A stretch of DNA of 64,000 nt from Chitinophagaceae bacterium LGM1 (GTDB taxonomy: Bacteria > Bacteroidota > Bacteroidia > Chitinophagales > Chitinophagaceae). Every line of letters begins with the position of its first letter. Within the stretch, counting starts at the first letter, position 1. Under the pieces are notes generated by a model. The model saw nothing but the letters and a program-made list of their open reading frames with translations. It ran no database searches and was not told where the DNA came from. The position numbers and the translations under genes are program-made. Shown here in pieces: positions 23,852 to 32,809 of the stretch. The stretch spans positions 1,449,501 to 1,513,500 of the forward strand of contig CP075895.1 of NCBI GenBank assembly GCA_018604165.1. Reading direction: 5' to 3'.

Positions 23852-25183
23852 TTAAGCTTCTGCCGACATCTCCTCTGCCCATTTATCTCTTTCGTCGGGG
23901 CTGAATTTCCATGGCGCCATATTGTTCTCTACATTGCCAAACATCAGGTTCCACTCTTGCGGGCTGTTACTTTCTTCCATCACCAAGTATCTGCGCAATT
24001 GGTTGATGATTGACAACGGCTCAATACCAACAGGGCAAGCCTCAACACAAGCCTGACATGTTGTACAAGCCCTCAACTCTTCTACACTTATATAATCGTG
24101 CACTAACGATTTGCCGTCATCCACAAACGATTTATTCGCATTGATGTTTTTGCCTACTTCTTCCAACCTGTCGCGCGTGTCCATCATTATTTTGCGTGGC
24201 GATAGCTTTTTGCCTGTAGCATTAGCAGGGCAAGCAGATGTACAACGTCCGCACTCCGTACACGAATATGCATCCAACAGATTCTTCCAGCTAAGGTCCA
24301 TCACATCCCTTGCACCAAACCGTTGTTGTGCAGGTTGGCTACCGTCAGCAGGTGGTGCTAGTTCAGGTTGCATCATATACAGTACCTCGTTCTGTATTTC
24401 TTTCATGTTAGCCATTTCACCCTGTGGTCTCAACCTTGTATAGTATGCATTAGGGAAAGCCAGTACAATATGCAAGTGTTTGGAGTAGGGTAGATAGTTG
24501 AGGAAAAGGAATATGCCTATAATATGTAGCCACCATCCGCCACGCTCTATGGCTATCAATGCCCCGTCAGACAAGCCACTGAACATACCCGTGAAGTTGG
24601 ATGTTATCCAAAACGGCTCTGTCAGTGTGTAGTGTTCTACACCACGGCTTTGTAATACTTGGTCTGCTGTGTTCATTATCAGGAACAGGCTCATCAGCAC
24701 CACTTCAGTTATCAAAATCAGGTTGGCATCGTTGCGTGGCCATCCTTCCAGTTCACTTTGGTTCAGGCGTTTTACTTTCAGTACGTTTCTGCGTATCAGA
24801 AACACAACGCAAGCTATCAGCACAAGGGCTGCCAGCACCTCAAAAAAGCCTATCAGGTAGGCATACAAACCACCCAGCATAGGTGCAAACAAACGGTGTA
24901 CACCAAATACACCATCCAGGAATATCTCTAATATCTCAACATTGATAATAACGAAACCCGCATACACAGCCAAGTGCAGCAAAGCAGGTATGGGCTTTTT
25001 AAACATCTTCTGTTGCCCAAGTGCCATCAGTACCATATTGCGCCAGCGGGCAGATGGGTTGTCTGTAAGGTCTTCGTCTTTGCCCAGTTTTATATTGCGC
25101 CTTATTTCGCCAACTTTTTTGCTGAAAAAATACACGGAAATACCCGCACATAGTATGAATAATATTTGTTGTACAAGATGCAT
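23852..25183 (-). CDS. Membrane 4Fe-4S dicluster redox subunit
   Basis: The ATG at 25183 gives 443 residues; a frame extension to 25243 is probably not translated. About five helices lie in residues 5-232, with His residues suited to heme b or quinone binding, as in nitrate-reductase gamma/HdrE. Two ferredoxin clusters follow: Cys308/311/314/318 and Cys373/376/379/383. With the CCG subunit downstream it resembles a quinone-linked Hdr-like complex in the inner membrane. Electrons could come from or go to menaquinone. Confidence 0.88.
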   Translation of the reverse strand: MHLVQQILFILCAGISVYFFSKKVGEIRRNIKLGKDEDLTDNPSARWRNMVLMALGQQKMFKKPIPALLHLAVYAGFVIINVEILEIFLDGVFGVHRLFAPMLGGLYAYLIGFFEVLAALVLIACVVFLIRRNVLKVKRLNQSELEGWPRNDANLILITEVVLMSLFLIMNTADQVLQSRGVEHYTLTEPFWITSNFTGMFSGLSDGALIAIERGGWWLHIIGIFLFLNYLPYSKHLHIVLAFPNAYYTRLRPQGEMANMKEIQNEVLYMMQPELAPPADGSQPAQQRFGARDVMDLSWKNLLDAYSCTECGRCTSACPANATGKKLSPRKIMMDTRDRLEEVGKNINANKSFVDDGKSLVHDYISVEELRACTTCQACVEACPVGIEPLSIINQLRRYLVMEESNSPQEWNLMFGNVENNMAPWKFSPDERDKWAEEMSAEA

Positions 25184-25273
25184 GCAGCAACGGATTTGTG
25201 CATCGAAAATAATGGCTTTTAGGCGAAAAACATAGTTTAACACTCTATGCTACACTGTTTCGCAGAAATTGTT

Positions 25274-25281
25274 TAGGTTTG
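25274..25281 (+). promoter_or_regulatory. Promoter -7 box TAGGTTTG
   Basis: A perfect TAnnTTTG on the plus strand, 19 bases before the ATG at 25301. Confidence 0.5.
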
Positions 25282-25300
25282 AAGCAAATGATGCCGCCCG

Positions 25301-26194
25301 ATGTTGAATAAAGCAGTAACCATTTTACTTTTATCATTATTTGTTAGCACTGCCCGCGCACAAGACAGTAAGGCTATGCTAAAGGCAATAGAAGACTCGC
25401 TGGTAATAGCCATAGACTCTATGTATGAACGCCGTATACCAGATGAGATGCCGACTACTAACCAACGAATAGTAAAGCAATTGGTACGTGCGTTGAAGAT
25501 AGAAGGCTCATATTATTACCCCTTTGATAGCCTTGCCAAACGCATTAATATTATATATCCGGACGATAAGAGTTTCCGCATCTTCAACTGGGCTATTGCA
25601 CCCGAAGAAAATACACGCCGCTACTATGCCGCCATGCAGATGAAAAGCGAAACCCTGAAACTATACCCGCTGATAGATTGCTCTGGCGATTTGGGTAAGA
25701 TGGCAGAAGATACGGTACTTACAAAAGGCAAATGGTTTGGTGTTATATATTACCGCATACTTACCAAAGAGGTGGACGGTAAGAAGATGTACACTATGTT
25801 TGGTGCCAACACGGCCAGCCCCATCATCAGCCGCAAGATTATGGAGCCGATGGAAATAACCGAAAATGGCCCTGTATTTGGTGCGCCCGTGTTCAATATC
25901 CGATCAAAAAACAATCCTGAACAACGCATCAGCAGGTTTATACTGGAATATAAAAAATTTGCGCAAGTAGCCCTTAATTGGGATGCGGATATGAATGCCG
26001 TGTATTACGACCATTTGGAGTCTGAAACCAACGACCCTAACCGCAAATATACATTTGTGCCATCAGGGCAATATAACGGCCTACGTTGGGCAGATGGCTA
26101 TTGGAATATGGTACAAGACCTGATACCTATAGATGCGCTGAAAGACGGTGCTGCACCAGTGCCACAGCCATACAAGGGTAGGGGCGACAACTAA
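25301..26194 (+). CDS. Hypothetical exported protein
   Basis: The product is 297 residues with a signal peptide (to about AQ, residue 21). No lipobox, no membrane anchor, no T9SS domain. The central part has FRIFNWAIAPEENTRRYYAAMQM and a C-terminal RKYTFVPSGQYNGLRWADGYW, both aromatic and strand-rich. I do not recognise a family with certainty; similar proteins occur widely in the phylum without known role. It probably acts in the periplasm. It is divergent from the Fe-S unit and is followed by tRNA-Arg. Confidence 0.75.
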   Translation: MLNKAVTILLLSLFVSTARAQDSKAMLKAIEDSLVIAIDSMYERRIPDEMPTTNQRIVKQLVRALKIEGSYYYPFDSLAKRINIIYPDDKSFRIFNWAIAPEENTRRYYAAMQMKSETLKLYPLIDCSGDLGKMAEDTVLTKGKWFGVIYYRILTKEVDGKKMYTMFGANTASPIISRKIMEPMEITENGPVFGAPVFNIRSKNNPEQRISRFILEYKKFAQVALNWDADMNAVYYDHLESETNDPNRKYTFVPSGQYNGLRWADGYWNMVQDLIPIDALKDGAAPVPQPYKGRGDN

Positions 26195-26220
26195 GGCATT
26201 TCTGTTCACACAATTTTCAT

Positions 26221-26228
26221 TAGATTTG
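26221..26228 (+). promoter_or_regulatory. Promoter -7 box TAGATTTG for tRNA-Arg
   Basis: A perfect TAnnTTTG followed by GC, 11 bases before the tRNA 5' end. Confidence 0.6.
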
Positions 26229-26239
26229 CACCGCATTTT

Positions 26240-26313
<74 letters not shown>

Positions 26314-26322
26314 CAGGAAAAT

Positions 26323-26350
26323 AACGCCACTCAAAAATGGGTGGCGTTCT
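26323..26350 (+). terminator. Terminator downstream of tRNA-Arg
   Basis: The stem AACGCCAC/GTGGCGTT has a 10-base loop and only a weak T tail (CTTAAT). Its place 10 bases after the tRNA supports termination or 3' processing. Confidence 0.55.
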
Positions 26351-26429
26351 TAATGTAATAACATCTGCTAAATATTACTCTATTACTATCAGTTTTATGT
26401 ATCTTACTAAAGCAATAAAAAGTTATTAC

Positions 26430-27209
26430 ATGAAAAACTTATTGAAAATATGCCTGCTTGGGCTATGCTTTGTTTGCAGTAGTAAGGTTGATGCGCAAAC
26501 AGAAGTTACCTTTTATACCAGTATGGGTAGCTTCAAGGTTAATCTTACAGATAACCTTACACCCATTACGGTAGATAGTTTTCTCGCGCGCGTTTCTCAA
26601 AAGTTTTATGATGGATTAACATTTCACCGTGTGATAGACAATTTTATGATACAGGGCGGAGACCCTAATGGTAATGGGACAGGCGGCCCAGGCTATACCA
26701 TCCCGGATGAATTTCATCCTACATTGAAAAACGTACCGCAGGCTTTAGCAATGGCAAATGCGGGCCCTAATACCGGTGGCTGTCAGTTTTTCATTAATCT
26801 GGTTACTAATAATCACCTGAATAATAAGCATACTGTTTTTGGTATGGTTACTACCAATTTTATTGTTGTACAAAACATAGGTAAAGTGCCAAAGGATGCG
26901 AATGATAAACCGCTAACACCCGTTAAGATTGATAGCATCAGAATAACAAAGTTTCCGACAGCCATACACAATACTGCCAATAGTATTGCTATATCCGTTT
27001 ATCCGAATCCCAACAACGGATTGTTTAGTATTGATTTACCTCATGTTGCCACAAAAGTAGAGATACTAAATATGAGTGGCCAAGTGATATACAGCAAAGA
27101 AGCCATAGGCCCACTAAAGGTTGATATACGAGAGCAACCGGCAGGTTTGTACACCCTGCGAATGTCTAATGTAAATGGCACATATCTTGGTAAGATGATG
27201 GTACAATAG
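26430..27209 (+). CDS. Exported cyclophilin-type peptidyl-prolyl isomerase with T9SS sorting domain
   Basis: The ATG at 26430 gives 259 residues; earlier in-frame starts lie in non-coding sequence after the tRNA. A signal peptide ends near DAQ (23). The cyclophilin domain (about 24-175) keeps Arg67 (FHRVI), Gln75 (FMIQGGD), Gln119/Phe120 (CQFF) and His134 (KHTVFG), so catalysis is expected. Residues 188-259 are a type A T9SS domain (YPNPNNGLF ... GLYTLRMSNVNGTYLGKMMVQ). Most bacterial cyclophilins are cytoplasmic or periplasmic; this one should be sent to the surface or medium. Confidence 0.9.
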   Translation: MKNLLKICLLGLCFVCSSKVDAQTEVTFYTSMGSFKVNLTDNLTPITVDSFLARVSQKFYDGLTFHRVIDNFMIQGGDPNGNGTGGPGYTIPDEFHPTLKNVPQALAMANAGPNTGGCQFFINLVTNNHLNNKHTVFGMVTTNFIVVQNIGKVPKDANDKPLTPVKIDSIRITKFPTAIHNTANSIAISVYPNPNNGLFSIDLPHVATKVEILNMSGQVIYSKEAIGPLKVDIREQPAGLYTLRMSNVNGTYLGKMMVQ

Positions 27210-27370
27210 TATTTGAATTGCTTCTTACTCATATTGCAATAGTTACAAATGTTCGGCAGGGCATTAAGAACTATTGATACTGTCTGTTGCTATTTAGCAT
27301 AGTTAATCACTTAGCGTTTAAAATAAAGCACATTATTGCACCATTCACCCCATCTCCGTACCTTAACGTT

Positions 27371-27934
27371 ATGGCAAGCAAAAAGAAATTAACTACAGCA
27401 CAAAGCAAAGAGCTGATAGACATACTCAAAGCCCGCTTTGCAAAAAATATGCAACGGCATAAAGGTATGGATTGGGCTAAGGTACAGGCAAGGCTCGAGG
27501 CGAATACAGGTGCTTTATGGTCTCTCAATGAAATGGAAATAACAGGCGGCGAACCCGATGTTGTGGACTACGATAAAAAAACCGGAGAGTATATATTCTT
27601 TGATTGTGTGGCAGAAAGCCCTAAGCCACGCCGTAGTATCTGTTACGACCACGAGGCACTTGAGGCGCGTAAAGAACATAAACCCAAAGACAGTGCAGCA
27701 AACATGGCTGCCGATATGGGAATTGAAATAATAAATGAAGCACAGTACCGTTATCTGCAAACACTTGGTGAGTTCGACCTCAAAACATCCAGTTGGGTAC
27801 TAACGCCACCCAACATCCGCAAGCTGGGCGGTGCCATTTTCTGCGACCGCCGTTTCGATACTGTCTTCACTTATCACAACGGCGCGGAGTCTTATTATGG
27901 TGGTAGAGGTTTCCGTGGGGTGTTGAAAGTGTGA
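27371..27934 (+). CDS. DUF4256 domain protein
   Basis: The ATG at 27371 gives 187 residues, the family's usual length. It has the full DUF4256 pattern: LKARFAKNMQRHKGMDW, SLNEMEITGGEPDVV, CVAESPKPRRSICYD, GGAIFCDRRFDTVF and a GFRGVLKV end. The function is unknown. No signal peptide is present, so it is cytoplasmic. It stands alone. The 160 bases before it hold no feature I can identify. Confidence 0.88.
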   Translation: MASKKKLTTAQSKELIDILKARFAKNMQRHKGMDWAKVQARLEANTGALWSLNEMEITGGEPDVVDYDKKTGEYIFFDCVAESPKPRRSICYDHEALEARKEHKPKDSAANMAADMGIEIINEAQYRYLQTLGEFDLKTSSWVLTPPNIRKLGGAIFCDRRFDTVFTYHNGAESYYGGRGFRGVLKV

Positions 27935-28018
27935 TAACTAAACGCTGTATGCTATCGGCTATCTTATTATTTTTGAGGCTATTACTGTATTGCCTGCATA
28001 TGGTATTAAACACAACGG

Positions 28019-30202
28019 ATGAAAAAAATTTACTTCTGCATATATTTTTTGCTATCGACTTGTATTGCTTACAGCCAATATGCTTTTAATGCATACATAA
28101 CAGACAGTGCCACTAAGGAGCCACTAATAGGTGTAACTGCTGTCCTGAAAGGCACAACAAATGGTGCTGTAACGGATGAGAATGGCTTAGTGTCAATCGC
28201 CAACATACCTGCAGGTGAACAAGTGATACTTATCAGCCAAATGGGCTATGGGGCAAAAGAGTATTTGGTTGTTCTTCCGCAAACAGAAGCAGCAAATATA
28301 GTTTTGACGGCAGATAAAGCAGCATTAGGCGAGATAATAGTAGAGGGTACACGCAGCAATCGTAGTATTGCCAACACACCCACAAGGGTAGAGGTACTCA
28401 CCGAAGAGATAGACGAAGCCAGCACGATGGACCCCAGTAAAGTAGCCCACCTGCTAACGCATAGCACAGGCATACAGGTGCAACAAACATCAGCAACATC
28501 CAACACTGCCAATGTACGCATACAGGGGCTCGACGGGCGATATACGCAGATATTGAAAGACGGCTTTCCCTTGTACGGTGGCTTTTCAGGCAGCCTCAGC
28601 ATTATGCAGATACCCCCGTTAGACTTGCGACAGGTAGAATACATCAAAGGTTCTGCCTCTACGCTCTACGGCGGTGGTGCTATCGCAGGGCTTATCAACC
28701 TTATATCTAAAGAACCAACTAGCAACGAAACCCTGCTGCACCTCAACGCATCGCACATCGGCGCGCTGGATGTAAATGCTTTTATGAGCCGTAAGTTTGA
28801 TAAGATGGGCGTAACCTTGTTGGCACAACGCAATACCCACCGACCTTTTGATGCAGATAAAGATGGTTATACAGATTGCCCCGAACTTACGAAATACAAT
28901 TTCAACCCCAAGTTTTTTTACTACTTCTCATCTCGTACAAAACTATCCGTAGGCGGTACGCTTACCAACGAGGTGCGCGAGGGTGGTGATATGAAATTGA
29001 TGAACAACGAGTATGCCACACCTGCCAATTTCTATAAAGAAACCAACGACATCAGTAGGGCTACAACGCAGTTAAAATTCGATCACCATATTACAGACCG
29101 TCATACCCTCACACTACGCAATAGTTTCAACATCTTCAACCGTAGCCTTGTCATTACGCCATCACCTACACTGGCACAATACCGTTTTGCTGGCAGGCAG
29201 GTTTCTTCTTTTTCCGAAGCGGCTTTTACATACACTAAAGAAAAGAATGTACTGATAACGGGTATCAATTATTATACAGACGACTTCAAAGAGCAACGCT
29301 TGCAAGCACCCGTATTGCGCAACGAAGGGTATAATACACTTGGCGGCTTCGCCAATTATACATTCGATATTGGTAGCCGAGTAGCCATAGAAAGTGGCTT
29401 GCGTGCAGATTATGTGTTTGATGAAAGGGTGTATGTATTGCCGCGTATATCTGCCCTGTTTAAATGGACAAGCAAGCTCACTACACGCATTGGTGGCGGT
29501 ATGGGTTATCGCAACCCTACCATCTTCAACCAAGAGGCAGAACTTTTAGGCTATCAAAACGTATTGCCGATAGATAGGCTTACATCTGTGGCAGAACAGT
29601 CTTACGGTGGCAGTGCAGATATCGGGTATAAAACATTTCTCGGTAAGCGCATATTCATTGCTATCAACCAGATGTTTTTCTATACCTATTTGGATAAGCC
29701 AATGGTATTGAACAACGACCGTATTACGGGTTTGTACAGTTTCGCTAACGCCGCTGGCTACATGCAAAGCTATGGTGCTGAAACTTTCTTTAAATTCGGC
29801 TTCAACGACTTTACCATTTTTGTGGGTTATACCTATACCAATGCTACCACGCACGTAGTGGGTGTAGTAAGAGATGTGCCGCTAACACCCAACCACAGCA
29901 TAAAAGGCGATGTGCTGTATAGCCTGCCGCACAAATGGCGCATTGGGTTCGATTACGAATACAAAAGTAGCCAGATGCTGAGTACAGGCATTATGACGCC
30001 AAGCTACTGGACTTATGGTGCTGTAGTAGAACGTATGTGGAAATACTTTACCCTCTTTGCCAATGTAGAAAACTTTACCAACGTAAGGCAAACACAATAC
30101 AGCAGCCTGCGTAGCCAACCATATAATACACCCCAGCTTACAGAGGTATGGGCACCGTTAGATGGTATTGTTTTCAACTGGGGTTTCAAAGTCAGGTTGT
30201 AG
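28019..30202 (+). CDS. TonB-dependent receptor with carboxypeptidase-like leader domain
   Basis: The product is 727 residues. A signal peptide ends at about residue 20. A CarboxypepD-reg-like beta domain (23-95) precedes the plug (about 115-225, with GGGAIAGLINLISK) and a 22-strand barrel ending in a terminal aromatic strand (FNWGFKVRL). Its size and the absence of a SusD partner downstream suggest siderophore, vitamin or metal uptake rather than glycan import. Some similar Bacteroidota receptors are linked to copper or cobalamin, but nothing here decides the ligand. Confidence 0.92.
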   Translation: MKKIYFCIYFLLSTCIAYSQYAFNAYITDSATKEPLIGVTAVLKGTTNGAVTDENGLVSIANIPAGEQVILISQMGYGAKEYLVVLPQTEAANIVLTADKAALGEIIVEGTRSNRSIANTPTRVEVLTEEIDEASTMDPSKVAHLLTHSTGIQVQQTSATSNTANVRIQGLDGRYTQILKDGFPLYGGFSGSLSIMQIPPLDLRQVEYIKGSASTLYGGGAIAGLINLISKEPTSNETLLHLNASHIGALDVNAFMSRKFDKMGVTLLAQRNTHRPFDADKDGYTDCPELTKYNFNPKFFYYFSSRTKLSVGGTLTNEVREGGDMKLMNNEYATPANFYKETNDISRATTQLKFDHHITDRHTLTLRNSFNIFNRSLVITPSPTLAQYRFAGRQVSSFSEAAFTYTKEKNVLITGINYYTDDFKEQRLQAPVLRNEGYNTLGGFANYTFDIGSRVAIESGLRADYVFDERVYVLPRISALFKWTSKLTTRIGGGMGYRNPTIFNQEAELLGYQNVLPIDRLTSVAEQSYGGSADIGYKTFLGKRIFIAINQMFFYTYLDKPMVLNNDRITGLYSFANAAGYMQSYGAETFFKFGFNDFTIFVGYTYTNATTHVVGVVRDVPLTPNHSIKGDVLYSLPHKWRIGFDYEYKSSQMLSTGIMTPSYWTYGAVVERMWKYFTLFANVENFTNVRQTQYSSLRSQPYNTPQLTEVWAPLDGIVFNWGFKVRL

Positions 30203-30491
30203 TATTGATATTTATTTTGTAAATTTGTTATGTAAAATAGGGCTTAATATTGATGTTTGTTAAACCAATTTTACCCGATTAAAATTAAAGTTCTAATGAG
30301 TAGATAGGAAATTGTTGCTGTTGTAAAAAAATGATAAAACGGCAACAAAAAGCAACAAAACAAGATGTGTTACAATTGTATTGTGTTGATATTTAAATGA
30401 TTAAGATTTTGTAGTTATGAGTATTTACAACAGTCAGCAACGTACGAAACAACACACATATCATAGCTCTGCAAGCGTATAAACTACAGGT

Positions 30492-31115
30492 ATGAAAAAA
30501 ATAGCTGCATCTCTTTTATTGCTGATAATTTGTTGCAAAGCACAAGGGCAACAATATATCTTCTTTCTGCACAATGCTTTTTTAGAGATACAAGGCGAGG
30601 CAGGTGTGCATCCTGAATATGGTAAGGCTGAGTACAGTGCTATTGTCAGTAGGTTTCGTGATGCGGGTTTTGTTGTAATAACTGAGCTACGCAAGCGGGG
30701 GACGGATGCGCATGAGTATGCAGAGAAAGTAAGTAAACAAGTTGATAGCTTATTGAAGCTGGGTGTAAAAGCAGCAAATATTACAGTAGTGGGCACATCA
30801 AAAGGCTCCTACATAGCTATGTGTGTATCAGGCTTGCAACGGAATACCAAACTCAATTTTGTATTCATTGCCTGTTGCGATGATGATATGATTGATAACC
30901 CACGCCTGCATTTTTGTGGTAATATCTTATCTATCTATGAGCAATCTGATATTATTGGCAAAAGCTGCGAGCCATTAAAATTGAAAGCCGGTAAAGATGT
31001 AGCACACTACAAAGAGATAGAATTGCATACGGGGCTCAAGCATGGTTTTCTCTTCAAGCCAATGGATGAATGGATACAACCCACCATCCGTTGGGCAAGG
31101 AAAGACTATAAATAA
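30492..31115 (+). CDS. Exported alpha/beta-hydrolase-like protein
   Basis: The product is 207 residues with a signal peptide (MKKIAASLLLLIICCKAQG). The nucleophile elbow is GTSKG, matching G-x-S-x-G. A C-terminal His in GLKHGFLF would complete the triad, with an acidic residue possible in the CCDDDMID segment. The substrate is unknown. The 289 bases upstream (30203-30491) are AT-rich; they include A-rich repeats (GGCAACAAAAAGCAACAAAA) and a 21-codon frame that I do not count as a gene. Confidence 0.75.
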   Translation: MKKIAASLLLLIICCKAQGQQYIFFLHNAFLEIQGEAGVHPEYGKAEYSAIVSRFRDAGFVVITELRKRGTDAHEYAEKVSKQVDSLLKLGVKAANITVVGTSKGSYIAMCVSGLQRNTKLNFVFIACCDDDMIDNPRLHFCGNILSIYEQSDIIGKSCEPLKLKAGKDVAHYKEIELHTGLKHGFLFKPMDEWIQPTIRWARKDYK

Positions 31116-31141
31116 AAACAAGACAACCCGCAAAGGTTGCC
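31112..31141 (-). terminator. Terminator of the 44-residue lipoprotein gene
   Basis: On the minus strand the stem GGCAACC/GGTTGTC with loop TTTGCG is followed by TTGTTTTTATTT. It lies 45 bases after the small gene's stop and overlaps the end of the convergent hydrolase gene by only 4 bases. Confidence 0.75.
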
Positions 31142-31185
31142 TCGTAAGAGAAATGTATAATCAGTATAAAGTGCAGGCAATATCG

Positions 31186-31320
31186 TTACCCCCAGCGCAA
31201 GTGGCGGCTGTTGTGGCTACGCTGATGGTTTAGTTTGGTTTTGTGCTTTGAGCCATAACAACTGCTCAATAGTATAGCACCGAATACAAGTAGTAAAAAT
31301 GAGGCAATTATTCTCTTCAT
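31186..31320 (-). CDS. Short lipoprotein, 44 residues
   Basis: An ATG at 31320 opens a 44-codon frame: MKRIIASFLLLVFGAI, then a lipobox LLSSC with Cys21, then a mature peptide of only 24 residues rich in His, Lys, Arg and Ser, ending HLRWG. The complete signal peptide, the proper lipobox, and a well-formed terminator right after it argue that the gene is real despite its size. It lies between two plus-strand genes in a 365-base gap. The role is unknown; the basic mature peptide could bind LPS, peptidoglycan or metal. Confidence 0.68.
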   Translation of the reverse strand: MKRIIASFLLLVFGAILLSSCYGSKHKTKLNHQRSHNSRHLRWG

Positions 31321-31480
31321 TCTATCGGATTTAGTGGCATAATACTACGAAATATTTTAAATACTAGCATAATAAATTGCCTGATTTTCTTGTTATCTCT
31401 ATGGTATACGTGATGCTATTGTGACTTTGATCTGAGAATAATGCCGTAAATTGTATAATACTTATATAAACACCCTTTTT

Positions 31481-31921
31481 ATGCGTAACAAACCCGTACT
31501 AGCTTTTTTATTAATAACGCTTATTTGCACTACATCATGCAGTAGAAAAAAAACTGAGCCGCCGGTGTATAAATTTGATGCACATGGTCATTACGCTTGT
31601 CATGTGATGATGCATGATATAAGAGTAGCCGACCTGAATACTTGGCGCATATTAGACGATAGTTTATTTTATAAAGACACCATCCTTGTTGCAGCAGGCG
31701 AAGGGAGCGATGTAATACTATACGGAACATACCTGCCTAAGGCTATATGCAAACAGCAAGGAGATGGTAACTACATAGGCCACGGTATATCTGGCGGAGA
31801 TACCTGTACATGGCAGCTGAATACATACCCCAAGCAAGATAGTATGGCACTGATGTTTGCTATGCAAAGAAGGTATAAGACAGTAACCTGGAATAGAACA
31901 GGAAAGCGGATAATGCAATAA
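31481..31921 (+). CDS. Hypothetical lipoprotein
   Basis: The ATG at 31481 gives 146 residues. A signal peptide ends in lipobox CTTSC (Cys near 20). The mature domain has a strand-rich pattern (HYACHVMMHDIRV, DSLFYKDTILVAAGEG, VILYGTYLP) with several His and Cys. I do not recognise the family. It is probably an envelope protein, convergent with the next lipoprotein gene with 7 bases between stops. Confidence 0.72.
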   Translation: MRNKPVLAFLLITLICTTSCSRKKTEPPVYKFDAHGHYACHVMMHDIRVADLNTWRILDDSLFYKDTILVAAGEGSDVILYGTYLPKAICKQQGDGNYIGHGISGGDTCTWQLNTYPKQDSMALMFAMQRRYKTVTWNRTGKRIMQ

Positions 31922-31928
31922 TACGGTA

Positions 31929-32726
31929 CTACCTTATAGTTGTTTTTAGCGTGTATTTTTTTGTCACATTATTTTCTATTTTCACAACTGTAAGGTTCAT
32001 TTCTATTGTTTTGTTGCTTCTGTTATAAGTGCCCTTACCTGAAACTTTATAGTCCTTGTATATATAAGTGTCTGTTTGCCCTAACACTTTTTGTTCAGGT
32101 ATAGTGATTTCACTCGTATTGCAATCTGCATTTATATACACCTTGCTTCTTAAAATAACATGATAGCTATTGGGTGGCTCAGGGTCGTCTAAGAAGGAAT
32201 ATTCAAACCATAAACGATTATTATCAAAGTCTTTAATGAAAAAGCTATCAACTGTTTTCCCTGCCTCAGTTTTCATTATGTACTTATTCGTATTTTTTGC
32301 AAGAAATTCCACACAACTAGCAGATGGTGTAGTCAGCTTAAATTTTAATGACTTTGTTTTACCTGCTTCTGAAGTGCCTTTAACAACCATATCATAACTG
32401 CCAGCCTTAGCATAGTTGTTTTTGATGCTGAGTGTGCTGGTAAATGGTACGTTGCCGCTTCCAGGGTCAAAAGAAGCAGAAACATGTTCAGGCAAGCCTT
32501 CTACTGAAAGTGTAATACGCCCCTGCTGACTGCCGACTGGAGATAATGCAATCATCATGGTTTTATTTTCAGTGGCTCCGCCTAAGGATATATCACCAAC
32601 ACCCGCCATCAGGTAAGTGGTATCTTCGTTTGATGTGTTGGAATTATTGGTTGCAACAGTATCATCTTTTTTGCATCCGAAAAGTACTAAGCAGCATATT
32701 ACTGCAAGGGAGGTAGTTTTTAACAT
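31929..32726 (-). CDS. Hypothetical lipoprotein
   Basis: The product is 265 residues. The lipobox LFGC places the lipid Cys at 18. Residues 40-130 look like an Ig-like/IgSF strand domain (GRITLSVEGLPEHVSASFDPGSG), the type seen in NEW3/CBM-like modules; the rest (135-265) is a lipocalin-like beta domain (KTIEMNLTVVKIENN). It should be anchored in the outer membrane. A near-consensus -7 box (TATCTTCG, 32744-32751) lies 18 bases upstream. Confidence 0.7.
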   Translation of the reverse strand: MLKTTSLAVICCLVLFGCKKDDTVATNNSNTSNEDTTYLMAGVGDISLGGATENKTMMIALSPVGSQQGRITLSVEGLPEHVSASFDPGSGNVPFTSTLSIKNNYAKAGSYDMVVKGTSEAGKTKSLKFKLTTPSASCVEFLAKNTNKYIMKTEAGKTVDSFFIKDFDNNRLWFEYSFLDDPEPPNSYHVILRSKVYINADCNTSEITIPEQKVLGQTDTYIYKDYKVSGKGTYNRSNKTIEMNLTVVKIENNVTKKYTLKTTIR

Positions 32727-32761
32727 ATCAGTATATTGAACAGCGAAGATATGAAATTAAT

Positions 32762-32786
32762 AAAAAAGCCACCCAATACAGGTGGC
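32762..32786 (-). terminator. Terminator of dnaB
   Basis: On the minus strand the stem GCCACC/GGTGGC is followed by TTTTTTA, 24 bases after the dnaB stop. Confidence 0.82.
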
Positions 32787-32809
32787 GTTATATTTCATAT
32801 TAGTAAGTG

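Noticed and set aside
30417-30482. 21-codon frame just before the exported hydrolase, a possible leader peptide
   Set aside because: No codon bias, no attenuator hairpin and no repeated amino acid; a frame this short in AT-rich DNA is expected by chance.
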